64,000 bases of DNA from Dreissena polymorpha (GCF_020536995.1 NC_068364.1:50369282-50433281), one strand, 5' to 3'. Shown: positions 23,090 to 36,250, counted from the stretch's first letter. Notes: generated from the sequence alone by a model not told the origin. Translations and numbers: made by a program.

Positions 23090-24330
23090 AGAGCAGAAAA
23101 GATAAATGTTAAATGTTTAAGATAGTATTTTGTAAAAAAACATATCAGTTAAATGTGAAAAATGTCAATCTTTCCAATAAAGACATAAAGTAGCTGATTT
23201 GGGCCAATAACTGCTTTTACAAGCTGTTTTGGAGCGGTCTTTGTTAACTGTCAACTTTTCGTATATTCCTGGTTGACTTTCCTACTGGGGTTGGTCCATA
23301 ACTTTAATGTTGCGCCATTCAAAATTCATAGAAAGCGAATTTTAAAGTTATTGAAGCCAGAACTAATTTAGCGTAGGAGCGATTGTTTGTGGGAGCGTTT
23401 GTCTGGAAACCTTATCAAACTGATGTAAAAGAAGTCTTAAACCATTTATTGCTTTTCCCCAGAACAACTTTATTACGCTACTGATCCGGTAATAGTAACA
23501 TGACTGTACCACTAAGGCTAGTCCAACTGTCTTGTGTGGTTAAAGATTCTGTTCTTTTATAATTTATTTCCCCAGTCTAACCATTGCAGTCAGCCTAAAA
23601 CATATATTGAACTTGTATCGCATGGAAATGATCTGATGCTACAATCATGCTTGCTTTCATGAATGTCACTATATCTGCATTAAATGCAGATTATAGGTTA
23701 CATTTGTTTGTTTGCGGTAACAAGGTTGTCACCTAAATTCGTGCCACGGCTTTACATGTTTGAAATATGTTTTCATTGTCAGCAAACGTTTCAGAAACTG
23801 TGTCCTAATTATTGGTTGCAGTTTCAGTTTAAATTCAGTCATTTGCAGAATAATTTTAATAACCAAAAATATAAATAAACCTAATAAATATTATCGCCAC
23901 TTACCTTTTTAAGTTTAACCGCGAAAATTGGCAATTTTTATTACAGAGTTGTCGGGCGCCGAGTTGTCGTTCGTTGCTATGCTGGTTCCCGGTAAATCAC
24001 TGCGCCGAGGTTGGTCAATCTCATACGCAGTGGCCTCCCTTATTCTAGAAAAAGACATTAATGATTGGCGAATGCCCAAGGGAAGTAACTGCTGTGTGGA
24101 GTTTGACCTAATGTGTGCTAATGGGAGATATAGGCCCGACAATTCGAGTAAAATTACACATGCAAATTTGAATTTAAAAATAGTCATGAGTATGTTAAGC
24201 AGCCTTTTTTTAAGTGGGTCTTCAACTGTCGGGTCCAAGTGCCCGATAATCGACTTTGGGACCCGACAATCGACTAAAGACCCAACAATACGGCCGTAAA
24301 ATGGACGTTTGACCCACCATTTTACCCAAT
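23090..24330. other. No gene seen
   Basis: Open frames at 23915-24299 exist on both strands but show no domain. The segment 24215-24300 has GGGTCC/GACCCAACAAT motifs like the minisatellite family, so this is probably repeat-derived. Confidence 0.4.
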
Positions 24331-24331
24331 C

Positions 24332-24334
24332 TGA

Positions 24335-24406
<72 letters not shown>
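24332..24406. repeat. AT dinucleotide microsatellite
   Basis: Uninterrupted TA repeat of roughly 35 units. Confidence 0.95.
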
Positions 24407-24409
<3 letters not shown>

Positions 24410-24787
24410 ATTAACAAAAGGTACATAAATACATATTTCAACTCTTTCACACGGACGTCAGACGCAGACATAAGAAAAGAATCAATACAATAACTAATCC
24501 TGCTATAAAAAGTATAGGAGGATTTGCAAACAACTCAACAAAGCAACCGAAATAAGAATAACAAATAATCAATTTTAAAAGTAAAGGTGAACAATTGAAC
24601 CCATTTAAATTTCATTTATTTCGGGTATTACAAATATAATGATATGAAGTACATTTCGTATGTTAGCATAATTAACCTATATAATATGTATAACGTGTTC
24701 ATTTTTATTGTGAGCTATTAAACGGAAAAGGGCACAAACACACAATGATGTTGTATAAATGTATGCCGTGATAAATTATCTACTAAC

Positions 24788-24869
24788 CATGGGTAAATCC
24801 CTCCGCTCTTTCAAAGAGAATTCAACTCCCATAAATTGTACTTAAAACTGACAGCCATAAAGCATCTAT
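24788..24869 (-). pseudogene. Orphan first exon of a fourth CUB/LDLa receptor-like paralogue
   Basis: The segment aligns with the signal-peptide exons at 34597-34678 and 40916-40997. It is also exactly 82 bp and ends at a GTTAGT donor. Its reading, DALWLSVLSTIYG, a stop, then ILFERAEGFTHG, matches MEALRLSALFTICVWLMRVE of the second copy. The start codon is ATA instead of ATG and there is one in-frame TGA, so it is not functional as a signal peptide. No later exons were found at lower coordinates. Homology is judged by eye from length, phase and sequence. Confidence 0.6.
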
Positions 24870-25610
24870 ATTCGTGAATTCACAATTAAGAATAGTTCGA
24901 CATTCATTGATCACATCCAAGCATGAGTGTCAGCTGTAATAATCAGACACATGACTGCAATAAACACTTCCTGGTGTGCATAAGATAAGTTTTGAATATA
25001 ACTGTGATATTGTTTAATGTGCGTGCGTTCAAACGTTATCCTAATTTAACTGTATGTATATAATTCGTATGAGTAAGTTAAAGCGACGGAAAGACGCGTG
25101 TAAGAATACCTGAAGGTACACGATGCGGGAAAGCTTAGCTGATAGATACGTGATATTTGAAGATGTTTTTATTGTATCAGCTCTCGGTTCTTAATAAGTT
25201 CAATGGTTTTTAACAAAAATTAAACTTCAAATATTATTAAATACGTTTGGAAAACCCTTTACTGCATTGTATGCAATAATTCAATCTTAAAACCCAAACA
25301 AACACTAAACAATGAAAATATAGACAGCCCTGGTATGTTAAGTGGACTAAATCATGATCAATTATAAATCATTACTTATTTGTTAACGGCGCAGCTGCGA
25401 TTTTAATGGTCATGCAACTTACATTGTGGTTATGAGATTGTATTTTGTAAATGTCCAGTTTTTAAAGGAACATGCCATCTGTTAAATCACTGTTAATATT
25501 TATATGTATTTCTTCGGTGGAATAGTTAATATGAAAACGAATAAACTTTAGAACTCATATATAAGATACATTCCAAATACGAGTATAAAGCATACTAAAG
25601 TTTAAAACGC

Positions 25611-25722
25611 TTTTTATGCTAGGCGATCGCTAACCGTTCGTGCATGCTCACTTACGCTGATACACTTTTTATGCTAGGCGATCGCTAACCAATCGTGCAA
25701 GATCACTAACGCTGATACACAT
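25611..25722. repeat. Tandem duplication of a 56-bp unit containing GCGATCGC
   Basis: Two units each contain TTTTTATGCTAGGCGATCGC, TAACC.TCGTGCA and ACGCTGATACAC. The right-hand unit overlaps the last codons and stop of the decayed tail exon at 25706, so the duplication copied the 3' end of that pseudogene. Confidence 0.85.
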
Positions 25723-26905
25723 GCACGGTGGCATCGTCAAGTATACTGTTGTGCTCGTCAAACTGTTCAGCAGCTATAGTGTAATAAACATATCCATCTC
25801 CGTGTGTATTTACTCCTCCACGCACATATGTATTTTCGTCTGCCTCAGTAAGCTCTTGATTCGTTTCTTCGGACGCCCAATGTGGATCATACAGAGGTGG
25901 TCACTGGTCATACACTTGGACGGGAATTCTCTTCGGGTGGTTGCATCTGTGTATCGAACACTCGTTAAAAAACTTGGTTAGATGAAGAAGCAATAATTGG
26001 TTTTGTATACAAAATTTCCATTTGAGACTCGGTCGGTCGTGTGTTCTACAACGTTCAAAATAACAAACAAATAACATAAATGTTAATGGTTTGTCTGCAA
26101 TACGATACTAAGTATCAAAGATATAAACAGCTTTAGACGTAGAGGGGAACATGTGAAAGTGATACAAAATTATAAATGGATCGCACTTAAGGACAAGCGT
26201 AGAAGATTTACTGTGGAATCACAGTGTGACTTAGACTTTGGCATGGCGAAACAGAAATGTAGCACACAAAAAATATAAACCTATGACGGTTTTCAAGTGG
26301 TTCATTGTATGCATAACATTATTGCGAAACTAATATTCCAAAGGGCGATAACGCCTACACATACATCTCGTGCAAATTTCCCAACTACTTCAGAGAAACT
26401 ATTATCTGTTCCGCCGCTGTCGGTGCAATATCCGCAAGAATTATCGCCTCAAGAATTGAAACCGTTTCATTTCAAACCCTCTTGAATAAATTAAATGGCT
26501 CAAACGTGACCTCAGCCTGGACACGAACCTTTCACATTTTAATTGTTGCAGTTCATTAAATATACATAGAAAGTAGAATGAATTTAACAATGTTGCTTAT
26601 TATAATTATCGTTCCATAGTATGTGTATACTGACTGCATGTTATAAAATCGATTAATATACATGTCGTATTTAAAGGAAACAAGAATATTGCCAAGCAAT
26701 GATGTCCCCTACCGGCTCCACCATTGTCAGAGTTTTGTTTTATATATATTTGTTGCCATAGCAACCAAATTTTTTGACGTAGGAACATAATGAATTGACG
26801 TTCATAATGTCCATATTGCCATCCGTCCATGTTTCAAGTTTCATGAAAAAATATGACACACAGAGCGCAAACCATAAGTCCCCTTCGGTGAAACCGGTAG
26901 TGGAC
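25706..26905 (-). pseudogene. Decayed CUB/LDLa receptor-like paralogue (exons 3-5)
   Basis: Three parts can be matched to the intact gene at 36504-40997. Near 26690-26905 the reading LCVSYFFMKLETWTDGN parallels LCDYVSTSEVYTNNGD of exon 3. Near 26300-26545 a GLKxNGFNSxGDNS pattern parallels the LDLa-to-membrane exon, with cysteine and stop changes. At 25706-25970 the tail reads PPLYDPHWASEETNQ, then NTHGDGYVYYTIAA, then ATVHVYQR and a stop, parallel to PPPYDPDWAPK and VHVYDDI. Several frameshifts and stops interrupt it, and no first or second exon was found. The tail has an acidic GYVYY segment absent from the intact copy but present in the copy at 29.4 kb. Confidence 0.6.
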
Positions 26906-27341
26906 AATAATGACCCACTATGTAGAGAATACTGGATAGAGTTAAACACAGAAAAGATTTCTAGTGTACACAAACATTGCACACGGCTTTCCAATTAAGA
27001 TATAAATAAATAATAATAATAAGGATAATAAATAAACGGAGAGACACCGTTTGAGAAAACTGATAGGTTTGATATTGTATTACGGGTATGCTAGGCTGAG
27101 CAATTATTGAAGCTGGAAGTACATGGATGTGCGTTTTGGTAAAGTTTCAAGGGCTTATAACATGTATATCCCACCACATTCTTTTAAATAAAAGAGTGTC
27201 GTATTGAGCAAAATATAATACACTTGAACAATTTGAAGCTCGTATTTAACGTTTTAACTTGAGTAATGTAAACAACGGAGTAATAGAGCGCAAGTTTACG
27301 AATAGTTATCAATCTAAAAGCCAAAAAAAAGGAAAACGAGC

Positions 27342-27415
27342 TGGCCAAATATGAGGCATGAACCAGTGACCTTAGGATTAAATGTTATGGCCATTACCAC
27401 TCTGCAATTGGGACC
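27342..27415 (-). other. tRNA-like sequence, degenerate
   Basis: On the minus strand a CAGAGTGGTAATGGC A-box-like segment and a GGTTCATGCC B-box-like segment are spaced as in a class II tRNA. Stem pairing is poor. It is probably a SINE head or tRNA pseudogene. Confidence 0.45.
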
Positions 27416-29438
27416 ATTACAGTGCGTGATGCATTTTATACTTCATGTAAGCGATCTACATTTCGTTATTAAAACACAACAAAACGCTCCATAGTATTGA
27501 ATTGTTTCGAAATCGACCGTGATTGCACGGCATTACAATTTCGTGAATTTTACACGATTACTCATTAACGAACATTTTCTAATGTAGAGTCTTATGTAAG
27601 GTATTCTTTTAATAATGGAAACTATACAAACAGTTGGCAAATCGTCATTTCGACTTTCTTCGAAAAAGTCCCTTTCAACCCTTGCAATTTAAGAACACTC
27701 AAATCCGTTATTAAGCTCTATATTCATTTACATGTTTTGGTTTAAACTCACCATAAGGCAAACCAGATGAAAATGTGCATTAAAATACGTCTTAAACACA
27801 CCGTTTAAAATACCTTAAGTGTCAGATCGATGTTATTGAATAACATCGGTTGATAAGCGTGTGTCTTGAACATGTGAACAATGTACATGCCTTGATTGGA
27901 ATCCTGATGCGTATGAGTGAAAGGACGAGGGTGATAGCTCAAAGGGCAAGGACCAAGCCGGATTATAGATTAATGTACACCACCTTTCATCATAAAACTT
28001 ATAACTATTCAAAAGTTATCAGCATAGTACGAATACATGTGGATATATTTATCAAGAGGTTCGTGCTGTTTTTCCCCAAATGTAAACATTCATGATCAAT
28101 ACGTCACAACTACAAGTGACATAAAACCGTTATAAATCCACTGTGTTCTGTGTATCATAAGTTATTTACGAGTCAATCGTATACGTGGCAACGATAAAGC
28201 TTCAACAAACATACTTGAAGGTTTTGACAAAACAAGCAAAATCGATATTAACAACGTACACGTTGGTACAGGTGGAAGAAATACTAGTCATTATGAAGCG
28301 TGTTCGTCTTTAGAATAGACATATGAATGAAAACGCGACAAATTACAATAATTGTACCAGTCTTGCGCATACTGTTATTTGTAAATGTATTCTCACTCAC
28401 TGAATCATATCCGAACATGTAGAAGTTATTACTGTAGCATTTCTATTATATTCGGGTTATCGTTTATCCTAGGAGTATTAAAAAAATACGAAATATTTAT
28501 TGAGTCATAAATATGTCACATTATTCAACAACAAACATGCCAAATCTAGTTTTAGTAGTATTAATTAGATCTAAATGCACTGATGGAAAATTTTAATGAA
28601 AAAGTTTTTATTTGCAAGCTAAAGATGTGTGATATGATTAGTGTAAGAAATGACTTATAAATCATAAATGGCTTGCTTTTTTCTTGCATGCGTTTTGGCT
28701 TATTTCCTTGACAGACTGTGTGCTAGCCTGCCATATTAACACCACATGTCGCCTGTTTGACTACGGATAATTCTGACTGTACACCGTGACACGATATTTC
28801 ACAGCAAGATAATTCGAAGTTGTGTATTAAATAACACATGTATGTAGTAGAACCTTTACATTCGAACATATATGGTACATCTTGAAGTACGTGTAACGCT
28901 ATAAAATATGTGAATGGATTGTATCATTCACATTAATATATCTAATGCTTGAATGACATACGTTGTACTTATTAAGTTTGATGTTGAAATAACTTATCAC
29001 ATAATCATAAAATCATATTGTAAAATACAGTGTAAGTCATAAAGTAATAATTCTTGTATATTACGACTACTGCAAGATGAGCCTTAATTTTAATCAGCAA
29101 GGTCAATTAAAAAAAACTATCCTTTTATATTTGTAGCAATTAAACATAACCATGAACATGTATACGGGTTCAGTGTCTATAATAAATGTTACAATTGAGA
29201 TTTTCAGATATTTGATCATTTGAAATATACCTATGGACATGTTTACCATTGATCATTTCACGTTGCATTTGTGTTATTCCAACGTATGACAAAACACACA
29301 CATTCAAGGTCTCAACAAGTAAGTATATACAAAATGTGTTTTAAAAGAGTTTTCTACAGTTTTAGTGTATGTTTTATTTTACATAAACAGTTTGTTCAAA
29401 AACGACGTTATAATGCTAAGCGTTAAAAAAGAATGAGT
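27416..29438. other. No gene seen
   Basis: About 2 kb of AT-rich sequence. I searched by eye for missing first and second exons of the receptor-like copy at 25.7-26.9 kb and did not find them. Confidence 0.4.
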
Positions 29439-31009
29439 TCAATGGTGTGCATAATCCGTGCGTTGATTATCATTTAAAGCTACATCCCCAGGCGTACGGT
29501 AGTGATCATCAGAACGATCAGCATTGAGCTTATACTTAATATATCCTTCTCCGTGCGTGTTCGGCTCTTCGGCCCCTGTAGCTTTCTCAATGTGTGTCTG
29601 TATGTTCTGATTCGCTACAAAGGCGTATTGGCAATCTGGTTTCCTTTTTTTGGCGCCCAAGTTGGGTCATACGGAGGAGGTGACAAGGTCAAATGACGGA
29701 GTTCTCGGTTGGAAATTAGCTGCTGTGTGTTGCATCTGTATTCCGTAAAGCTCCTGTGGAAACCCTTTGTTAAAGTTCCCAGAATTGGTACTGACAGCAT
29801 ACACAACTTGCATCGTAGGTGCTGTGGGTCGGGATTGCTGTAACGAGGACAATGACAACGATATTTGATGTGTACAGTCAGTCAACCAGTTTAGAATCAC
29901 CCGGCAAAAAAAGTCAATTATTTTGACCACAATGATTTCTTTCGGGATTTAGTTTCAATGTGAGAAGATGTATAATAAAGGGTAAAATTTATTTTGTATG
30001 ATAACAGGTAAGGCCAGACTTCATATGCAGTTTTTTGTCAAAAATAGCCTATTAAAGTTAACCCTTTCGGGAAATTATAAAAAATCAGTCAACTTACAGA
30101 ATTAGTATTTCAAAAGATTGTCATGACATTTGTTTTCAATCAGCAAAAACTTTTATTTGAAAATAATAATGCATTCTATATCAATATGCTCATTTCAAAA
30201 CATAACTCATTCAATCAGTTCCTGTTAACTTTTTGCCGCATTTATCCCCCCTGCACGCATTATACTTAAGATTTCTTTATAACACTTTGTTAATTTATTC
30301 CTTTACCTAATGTATAGCTTAGACACTTATCATTTTGTTTTTATTGGGTTGGGGCATTCTGGAAAACTAAATACAAATTACTCGGAAATGTTGATTATCC
30401 GTAACTGGTTGACAAACTGTATGTGTATGTGTGGTAAACAATACTGAATTATTAGTGTAAAAATAGATTTAACAGAAGCTTAGTTTTTCAGATTAAACAT
30501 CAATGTTAGAATAATTATATATGCAAACAGTTTTTTAATATAAGATAACAACTAAAAAACTTTAACTGGAATAATAAATTTAAATGGACCTGTAATCATA
30601 ATCATTCAAGTAATGCAAAATATATTAACCTGTGTGGGTATTCTGATGGGTCTTCTATTGCAACAGATAATCGTAACTGTGACTATGACGAGGACGATTA
30701 CATTCCTACACCTCTGCTGACGCCTGAACCAAAAAATCCACAAGGGCCGTCTGCACAACCGGAGTTATCTCCGCAAGAATTATAACCGTTGCATTTCAAA
30801 TCTCAGTCAATGCACCGCCCGTTGTCGCAAACATGATTCCTGCTTCCACACGCACCTTTAAAATATTAAAGAAAAAGAATATAGTATTAACTTAAGTAGT
30901 CCAAAGCTATTACTGCAGTCGACATAGGTAAATAAAAAATATCAAACACGGCTATGTATTGGGAATGTTTGATCAGTCTTAATTGCCTTAAAAATGCAAG
31001 TTAAAAGTG

Positions 31010-31825
31010 TTCAGTATCGTGACTGTCATACTTTCTAAGTATTGACAATGTAATACTTTCTCTTTATTGATCATGTTATACTTTCTCATAGTTGACCGTA
31101 ACAATACTTTCTCAGCAATGACCCTGTCACCCTTTGTCAGAAATGAAAATTTAATACTTTTTCAGTATCGACAATGTAATACTTTCTCAGTATTGACAAT
31201 GAAATACTTTCTCAGTATTTACCATGTAATACTTTCTCAGTATTTACCCTAAACATACTTTCTCAGTATTGATCCTGTAATACTTTCTCAGTATTGACCC
31301 TTTAACACGTTCTCAATATTGACCATGTAATACTTTCTCAATATTGACATTGTCATTCTCTCTCGGTATTGGCAATGTCATACTTTCTCAGTATTAAAAA
31401 AGTAACACTTTCTCAGTATTTACCCTAAAAATACTTTCTCAGTATTGACTCTGTAATAATTTTTCAGTATTGACCCTGTAATAATTTCTCAGTATTGACC
31501 CTTTAACACTTTTTCAATATTGATCTTTTAATACTTTCTTAATATTGACATTGTCATTCTCTCTCGGTATTGACAATGTCATACTTTCTCAGTATTTAAT
31601 CCTGTACCAATTTCTCAGTATTTACCCTGTAAGACTTCTTCAGTATTGACCCAGTCACACATTCTCAGTATTGAACGTGTCATAATTTCTCAGTATTGAC
31701 CTTGTAATACTTTCTCTGTATTGACCCTGTCACACTTTCTCAGTAATGAACCTGTCATACATTCTCAGTATTGAACCTGTCATAATTTTTCAGTATTGAC
31801 CCTGTAATACATCCTCAGTATTTTA
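31010..31825. repeat. CAGTATTGACC minisatellite, about 27-bp unit
   Basis: Roughly 29 diverged units of the form TACTTTCTCAGTATTGACCC followed by TGTAA. It lies in intron 3 of the receptor-like pseudogene at 29439-34678. Unit length varies by one or two bases. Confidence 0.9.
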
Positions 31826-33429
31826 TGGAGTGCAATACCCCACGGAGAGATCAGGCAATCCATATTGCCCTGGTTTAATGAATATCCGACCAATTAAAGA
31901 TGTATTTTATTTAGTGCTAACTATAGCAAATCGTTTCTTTCTGTACTATATTTTCACTGATTTGATTTATCAAGTTGGGATTGCACTTTTTCATCTGCAT
32001 CTGTGTATTGATCACCTCTGACAAGGGTTCCTGCACTGTGACCACAGTGGGATTCCAGTAAAGTAGGAGTGTACATGATTTCGGTGTAGGGTTCATATAA
32101 AGAAAGCTGAAATTGTGCCTTGTATTAACAATCTGGACAGATTAGGAGTGTTTCAGATTGTGTTGTTTTTAACAAGAGAACAGCATTCTCGTTTACAAGA
32201 AAGCACTAAATGAAAAACGTTATCCAATCCAAGTATATTGTTTGGCTGGAAGAATGGAGTGCTTTTCATAGATTTTTATCAAGGCGGAGTTTAGTCAAGT
32301 AAACGTGATAAACAATTCATACATATTCTTACTAGTAAAACCGGTGGACACTATTTTTGCCTTACTTGAATCCGAATACAGCGTTACGATCAAAGTGAAT
32401 GATGCGTGGACCCACTGTAGGGGTCTAGAGGTGAATTTTATCTTGACGTCACCATTGTAAGTGTAGACTTTACTGCTTGACACGTAACCGCACAGACTTT
32501 CCGCGATACCTTAAAAGGGCAAAACAGGACATATTCAAAATAAGTCCATCCAATCATTATACGCAATCAAATCAAACAACAAATAAATATTTTATTATTG
32601 AATAAATAAGATTAGTATTTTTCTTAAAAAAAATAAATGTTTGTGCAATGAATTGACTTATAGTTTAAGTTCAACATATGCTGCGTATAATAGATTGCAA
32701 ATTAGTGCTTAAACACAAACACAATGTCGACACCTTGAACAAAATACACTCCAGTTATGGAATAACTCAATGTATATTTGAGAAGTGCATAATCGTAAGA
32801 AAATTAACCGTTTATTAACCAGTTGTAATTGATAAAAAAGCACATATAGTAAAATAAAGTGGATAATATGTTTTAAAATAACCAAACTTTCACTTTGAAT
32901 ATACAACATACCGTTTTTTCTACACAATGACCCGTTACGAACATTTACTACATCAAACACAACTACTTTAAATCTTATTGAATAAGCATAGCGTAGAGAT
33001 TTAAGATATGTTAAATACCATCGATATAAATGTAATATTTGTTGTTCGCAAATTATTTTGATGACGAACGTTTCATAACTCATGAAAGAGCTCTTCAATA
33101 TACTCTTTCCCCTTTCACACTGTAGGCCTTTAAATTTAATCATTTTTACTTTTCAGCTCAAAAACGATTTATTTAACTTTAACTTTAAATTGTGTACGCC
33201 GTGTTATTACAATTTTAAAACAATTAAAACAATTAGATATTTGCAAAACAATGTGTTGCCGTTCAAAGGTGATGTTATCTTTCGTACTGCAAAATAGATA
33301 AATCAAATTCGATTCGAATATGCACATCGTGACTGCATAGGTCATTGGGTTTATAACGTTCAATTTTATTTATATTTTCTCTCTTATAGGCGTTTCTTTT
33401 TTTATTTAATTATTATTAATTTAATTTTT

Positions 33430-34022
33430 AGCAGTCACATAAACAACCAATCAATGTAATATGGAATTTTTACACCCATTATTGCTGCTTCTTCCTGTAT
33501 TTGCGCGATGATTATCTGAAATATTTACTAAATGACGCTATATTCTTAAATATTTTTCTATAAAGAAGAAATGCAGTTGACACTTGTTTGTAGTTTCATT
33601 TTATCGTTCGTCAAAATGTTGTAACTTTGTTGCTCTGGTATCTTCAATATCATTGAGTAATTAAATTGTAATTAAATTGAATGCGTTTTAATTCCCGTTT
33701 ATTATTGTTTGATTTGAGTTACACAGCTATGACGTTAAATTTTATTTACACTTTAATGTATTATGAATATTGCTGGGCCAAGTGTGAGGTTGAGCGCTCT
33801 ATAACCGGTTTAAACCCCCAATGCTTTGCATTGACCGTTCCAAGGCGGTGACCCCAGCTTTATTCATATTTTGTGTTTATGTTGGTTTGTATTGTGCTGC
33901 ATTGTGCTGTTTTGTACTGTTTGGGCAATCGGTCACTTGCCTTAAATAAAGGACCAACTAATTGTTTTTAATGAGAATTCAATACTGCTCCAGCAGCTGG
34001 AGTTTCACTTCTTTATATTGAA
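33430..34022 (+). mobile_element. SINE-like element, copy 2, in intron 1 of the receptor-like pseudogene
   Basis: Inverted relative to the copy at 16505-17105 and similar over the whole length, including the GGCCAAGTGTGAGGTTGAGC A-box region, GGTTTAAACCC B box and the CTCCAGCAGCTGGAG palindrome near the end. Confidence 0.7.
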
Positions 34023-34707
34023 GCCATAAATGTAATGCACAAAATGGGAAAGGAATTGAGCAGCTGTTAGCTGATCGATAAGAGATCTTAAATTTTAATT
34101 AAGTATATAAATATACAATACGGTGACATTTTCAATCATGTAATATAACACCGTTTAACCGTTTGTTGACCATAAAGTACTGTTTTTATACATAGTTATA
34201 CCACAAAACGATCACAATCACTGATACACAATCCTTCATTGGGAGCAGACACTATGCTTAATGAAATACCCCTCATATTACGGCATATCCAAAGATAAAT
34301 TGCTACTAATATACAGTTGTATTAACACTGTAAATGTGTGTTTGTTTGTTTTTGTTATGTATTTTACTACCAAGAGAAATACAAAAAAACATTATAACTA
34401 TATGTCTCTTTTTAAAATCGACAATTGAATGGAATGCCATGTAAGAGGCTCTAAAGGTTAAAATCATAGCTCAAGATTTTAAGATATTATTGACTAAACA
34501 GGACTTCATAGAAATATTTAACTAAATAAATGGAAATCTTAAAGGCAGAAAGTGTATTTGTGAATCTAATATAACTAGTATTACCACAAAACTCACTATA
34601 ACTCACTCCATCCGTTCTTTCAACGCGCATTAACCACACACAAATTGTAAATAACGCTGACAGCCGTAACGCTTCCATTTTCGCACAAATATAACCAGGT
34701 AGTGTTC

Positions 34708-34780
34708 GACCTATATAGAGCGACTCCACAGCATGTTATCAGTTCTCACCTGACCTTACTCACACATTTCATGGTAGTGC
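34708..34780 (-). promoter_or_regulatory. Candidate promoter of the receptor-like copy at 29.4-34.7 kb
   Basis: A block containing AAGGTCAGGTGAGAACTGAT and an upstream CATGAAATGTGTGAG lies 57-100 bp before the ATG. The same block precedes the intact paralogue at 41051-41111. A TATA-like TCTATATAGG lies nearer the start, about 35-40 bp before the ATG. Conservation between two paralogues whose introns have diverged suggests function, but shared origin alone could explain it. Confidence 0.5.
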
Positions 34781-34968
34781 GACCGATAAGATGGCAATAT
34801 AAAGGTGCCGTTTAGTGCAGGTTATATTTAACTGTTATCAGGAAGAGGCCGAGTGTAAATATAAACGCCTAAAATTGAACAAATAATTAAAAAAATCAAT
34901 CACATTTTGTTTTTGTGTACATCTTGAGATTTGATACTACATGGAATAGTATGCTAGTAATATGGGCT

Positions 34969-35025
34969 TATATATTCATGAATTTAGCATGGTGCTTATA
35001 TATTCATAAATTTAGCATGGTGTAA
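34969..35025 (+). repeat. Tandem duplication of a 29-bp unit
   Basis: GCTTATATATTCATGAATTT followed by AGCATGGT occurs twice in direct succession. Confidence 0.8.
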
Positions 35026-35189
35026 GAATAGGTCAAATTACTATTAAATGGGCAGTTTAATTCGCGCCAATATTAACTAAATCTCCGAAGTCTGTTTACA
35101 AAACGTGAAACTAATTATAGATAAATCAACGGAGATAGGCTTTTGAGAATAATGTTTGATATTGCTGGTATGCTGTTCTAACGATTAGT

Positions 35190-35332
35190 GCAGGTTTAAG
35201 CCCAAGTCTCACTATTGCCGGTGTAGCCCCGGTTTATCCCGGTTTGATATAGCCGGTCAACCGGCGACTACCAGGGTTGGCACGAATCGACCGCCCCCGG
35301 TTTTAACCGGCGGTTTTTACCGGTTTGTGTCA
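35190..35332. repeat. CCGG-rich element fragment
   Basis: Dense CCGGTTT/AACCGG motifs, starting CCCAAGTCTCACTATTGCCG. The longer element at 56190-56590 begins with a matching GCCCAGTCTCACTATGATGC. Its GC content contrasts sharply with its surroundings. Confidence 0.65.
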
Positions 35333-35615
35333 CATTCTTTCGGTTGGAAATACAAATTATAATTTTTAATAATGATATCCCAGAAACAGAATCAGAGGAG
35401 ACCTTACACTAAATTGTTCAAACACCTAACAATTATTTTAATCGTAGGACAAAACAGATTCAAACACTTTGAGATTGTTTACTATTTTGTGTCATATTCT
35501 TTCGGTTAAAAATTATAAATAGGAAGAATGACACACCAGAAACATTACTGAGGAGACATTTATTGCCTGTGCGATATAGGGCAAAACATGACCCATACCA
35601 TCAAACCTTAACATT

Positions 35616-35812
35616 TGTGGCGTGTTCTGGCAAAAAATGGGCAAAATGCTTGTGCGTAAATTGTCATCCCAGATTAGCCTGTGCAGTGCGCACATGCAAA
35701 TCAGGGACGACAATTTCTGCTTTTATGGAATTTTTCGTTTAAATGATGTCTCTTCTTAGCGAAAATCCAGTTCAGGCGGAAAGTGTCGTCCCGGATTTGC
35801 CTGTGCGAACTG
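35616..35812. mobile_element. Foldback MITE, partial copy
   Basis: Shares GTGGCGTGTTCTGG, TGTCATCCCAGATTAGCCTG, AATGATGTCTCTTCTTAGC and AAAGTGTCGTCCCGG with the complete palindromic element at 41469-41740, in inverted orientation. The outer part of one arm is missing and is replaced by the 37-bp array. Confidence 0.75.
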
Positions 35813-36048
35813 TCACTGTAGTGTGGATGTCTATATGAAATAGTACAAGTCATTGTAGTGTGGATGTCGATATGAAATAGTACAAGTCATTGTAGTGTGG
35901 ATGTCGATATGAAATAGTACAAGTCACTGTAGTGTGGATGTCGATATGAAATAGTACAAGTCACGGTAGTGTGGATGTCCATATGAAATAGAACAAGTCA
36001 TTGTAGTGTGGATGTCGATATGAAATATTACAAGTCACTGTAGTGTCG
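35813..36048. repeat. 37-bp tandem repeat, six copies
   Basis: Units read CACTGTAGTGTGGATGTCGA then TATGAAATAGTACAAGT, highly similar to each other. The array starts at the end of the MITE fragment. Confidence 0.9.
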
Positions 36049-36250
36049 ATGATGTGTGCGTCGTTTGCAAATTTTGTGTGTGCGTCTATTTCAAATGTTT
36101 TGTTTGCCTCTGTTGCAAATTGTATGTGTGCGTCTATTTCACATGTTATGTTATCCTCTGTTGCAAATGTTATGTGTGCATCTATGTCTCATGTAAAGAT
36201 TGTCTCTATTGCAAATGTTATGTGTGCGTCTATTGCAAAAGTTAGATTTG
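36049..36250. repeat. 24/48-bp tandem repeat 3' of the receptor gene
   Basis: Alternating TATGTGTGCGTCTATTTCAC and TGTTGCAAAT-type half units. Both plus-strand frames stay open through it, but this follows from the unit length being a multiple of three. It ends about 250 bp beyond the stop of the intact receptor gene. Confidence 0.8.

Larger units (their letters stand above)
29439..34678 (-). pseudogene. CUB/LDLa receptor-like paralogue, five-exon layout, disrupted
   Basis: Exons by homology and splice sites: 34597-34678 (signal peptide MEALRLSALFTICVWLMRVE, donor GTGAGT), 32912-33127 (CUB half, weakly conserved, donor GTATGT, acceptor uncertain), 32366-32509 (GIAESLCGYVSSSKVYTYNG..., donor GTAAGG), 30630-30855 (LDLa and membrane span), 29439-29837 (tail). 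Phases agree with the intact paralogue. The LDLa exon has TGA in place of a Lys codon (CID then DLKC) and a frameshift before the membrane span (VIVLVIVTVTIICC). The tail contains PPPYDPTWAP, is shifted twice, and ends in a segment with NTHGEGYIKYKLNA. Extracellular exons remain open, so decay may be recent or some changes may be sequence errors. A SINE-like element sits in intron 1 and a minisatellite in intron 3. Confidence 0.65.

Noticed and set aside
35813-36048. CRISPR-like regular array
   Set aside because: Units are contiguous with no unique spacers, and the DNA is plainly animal; it is an ordinary minisatellite.
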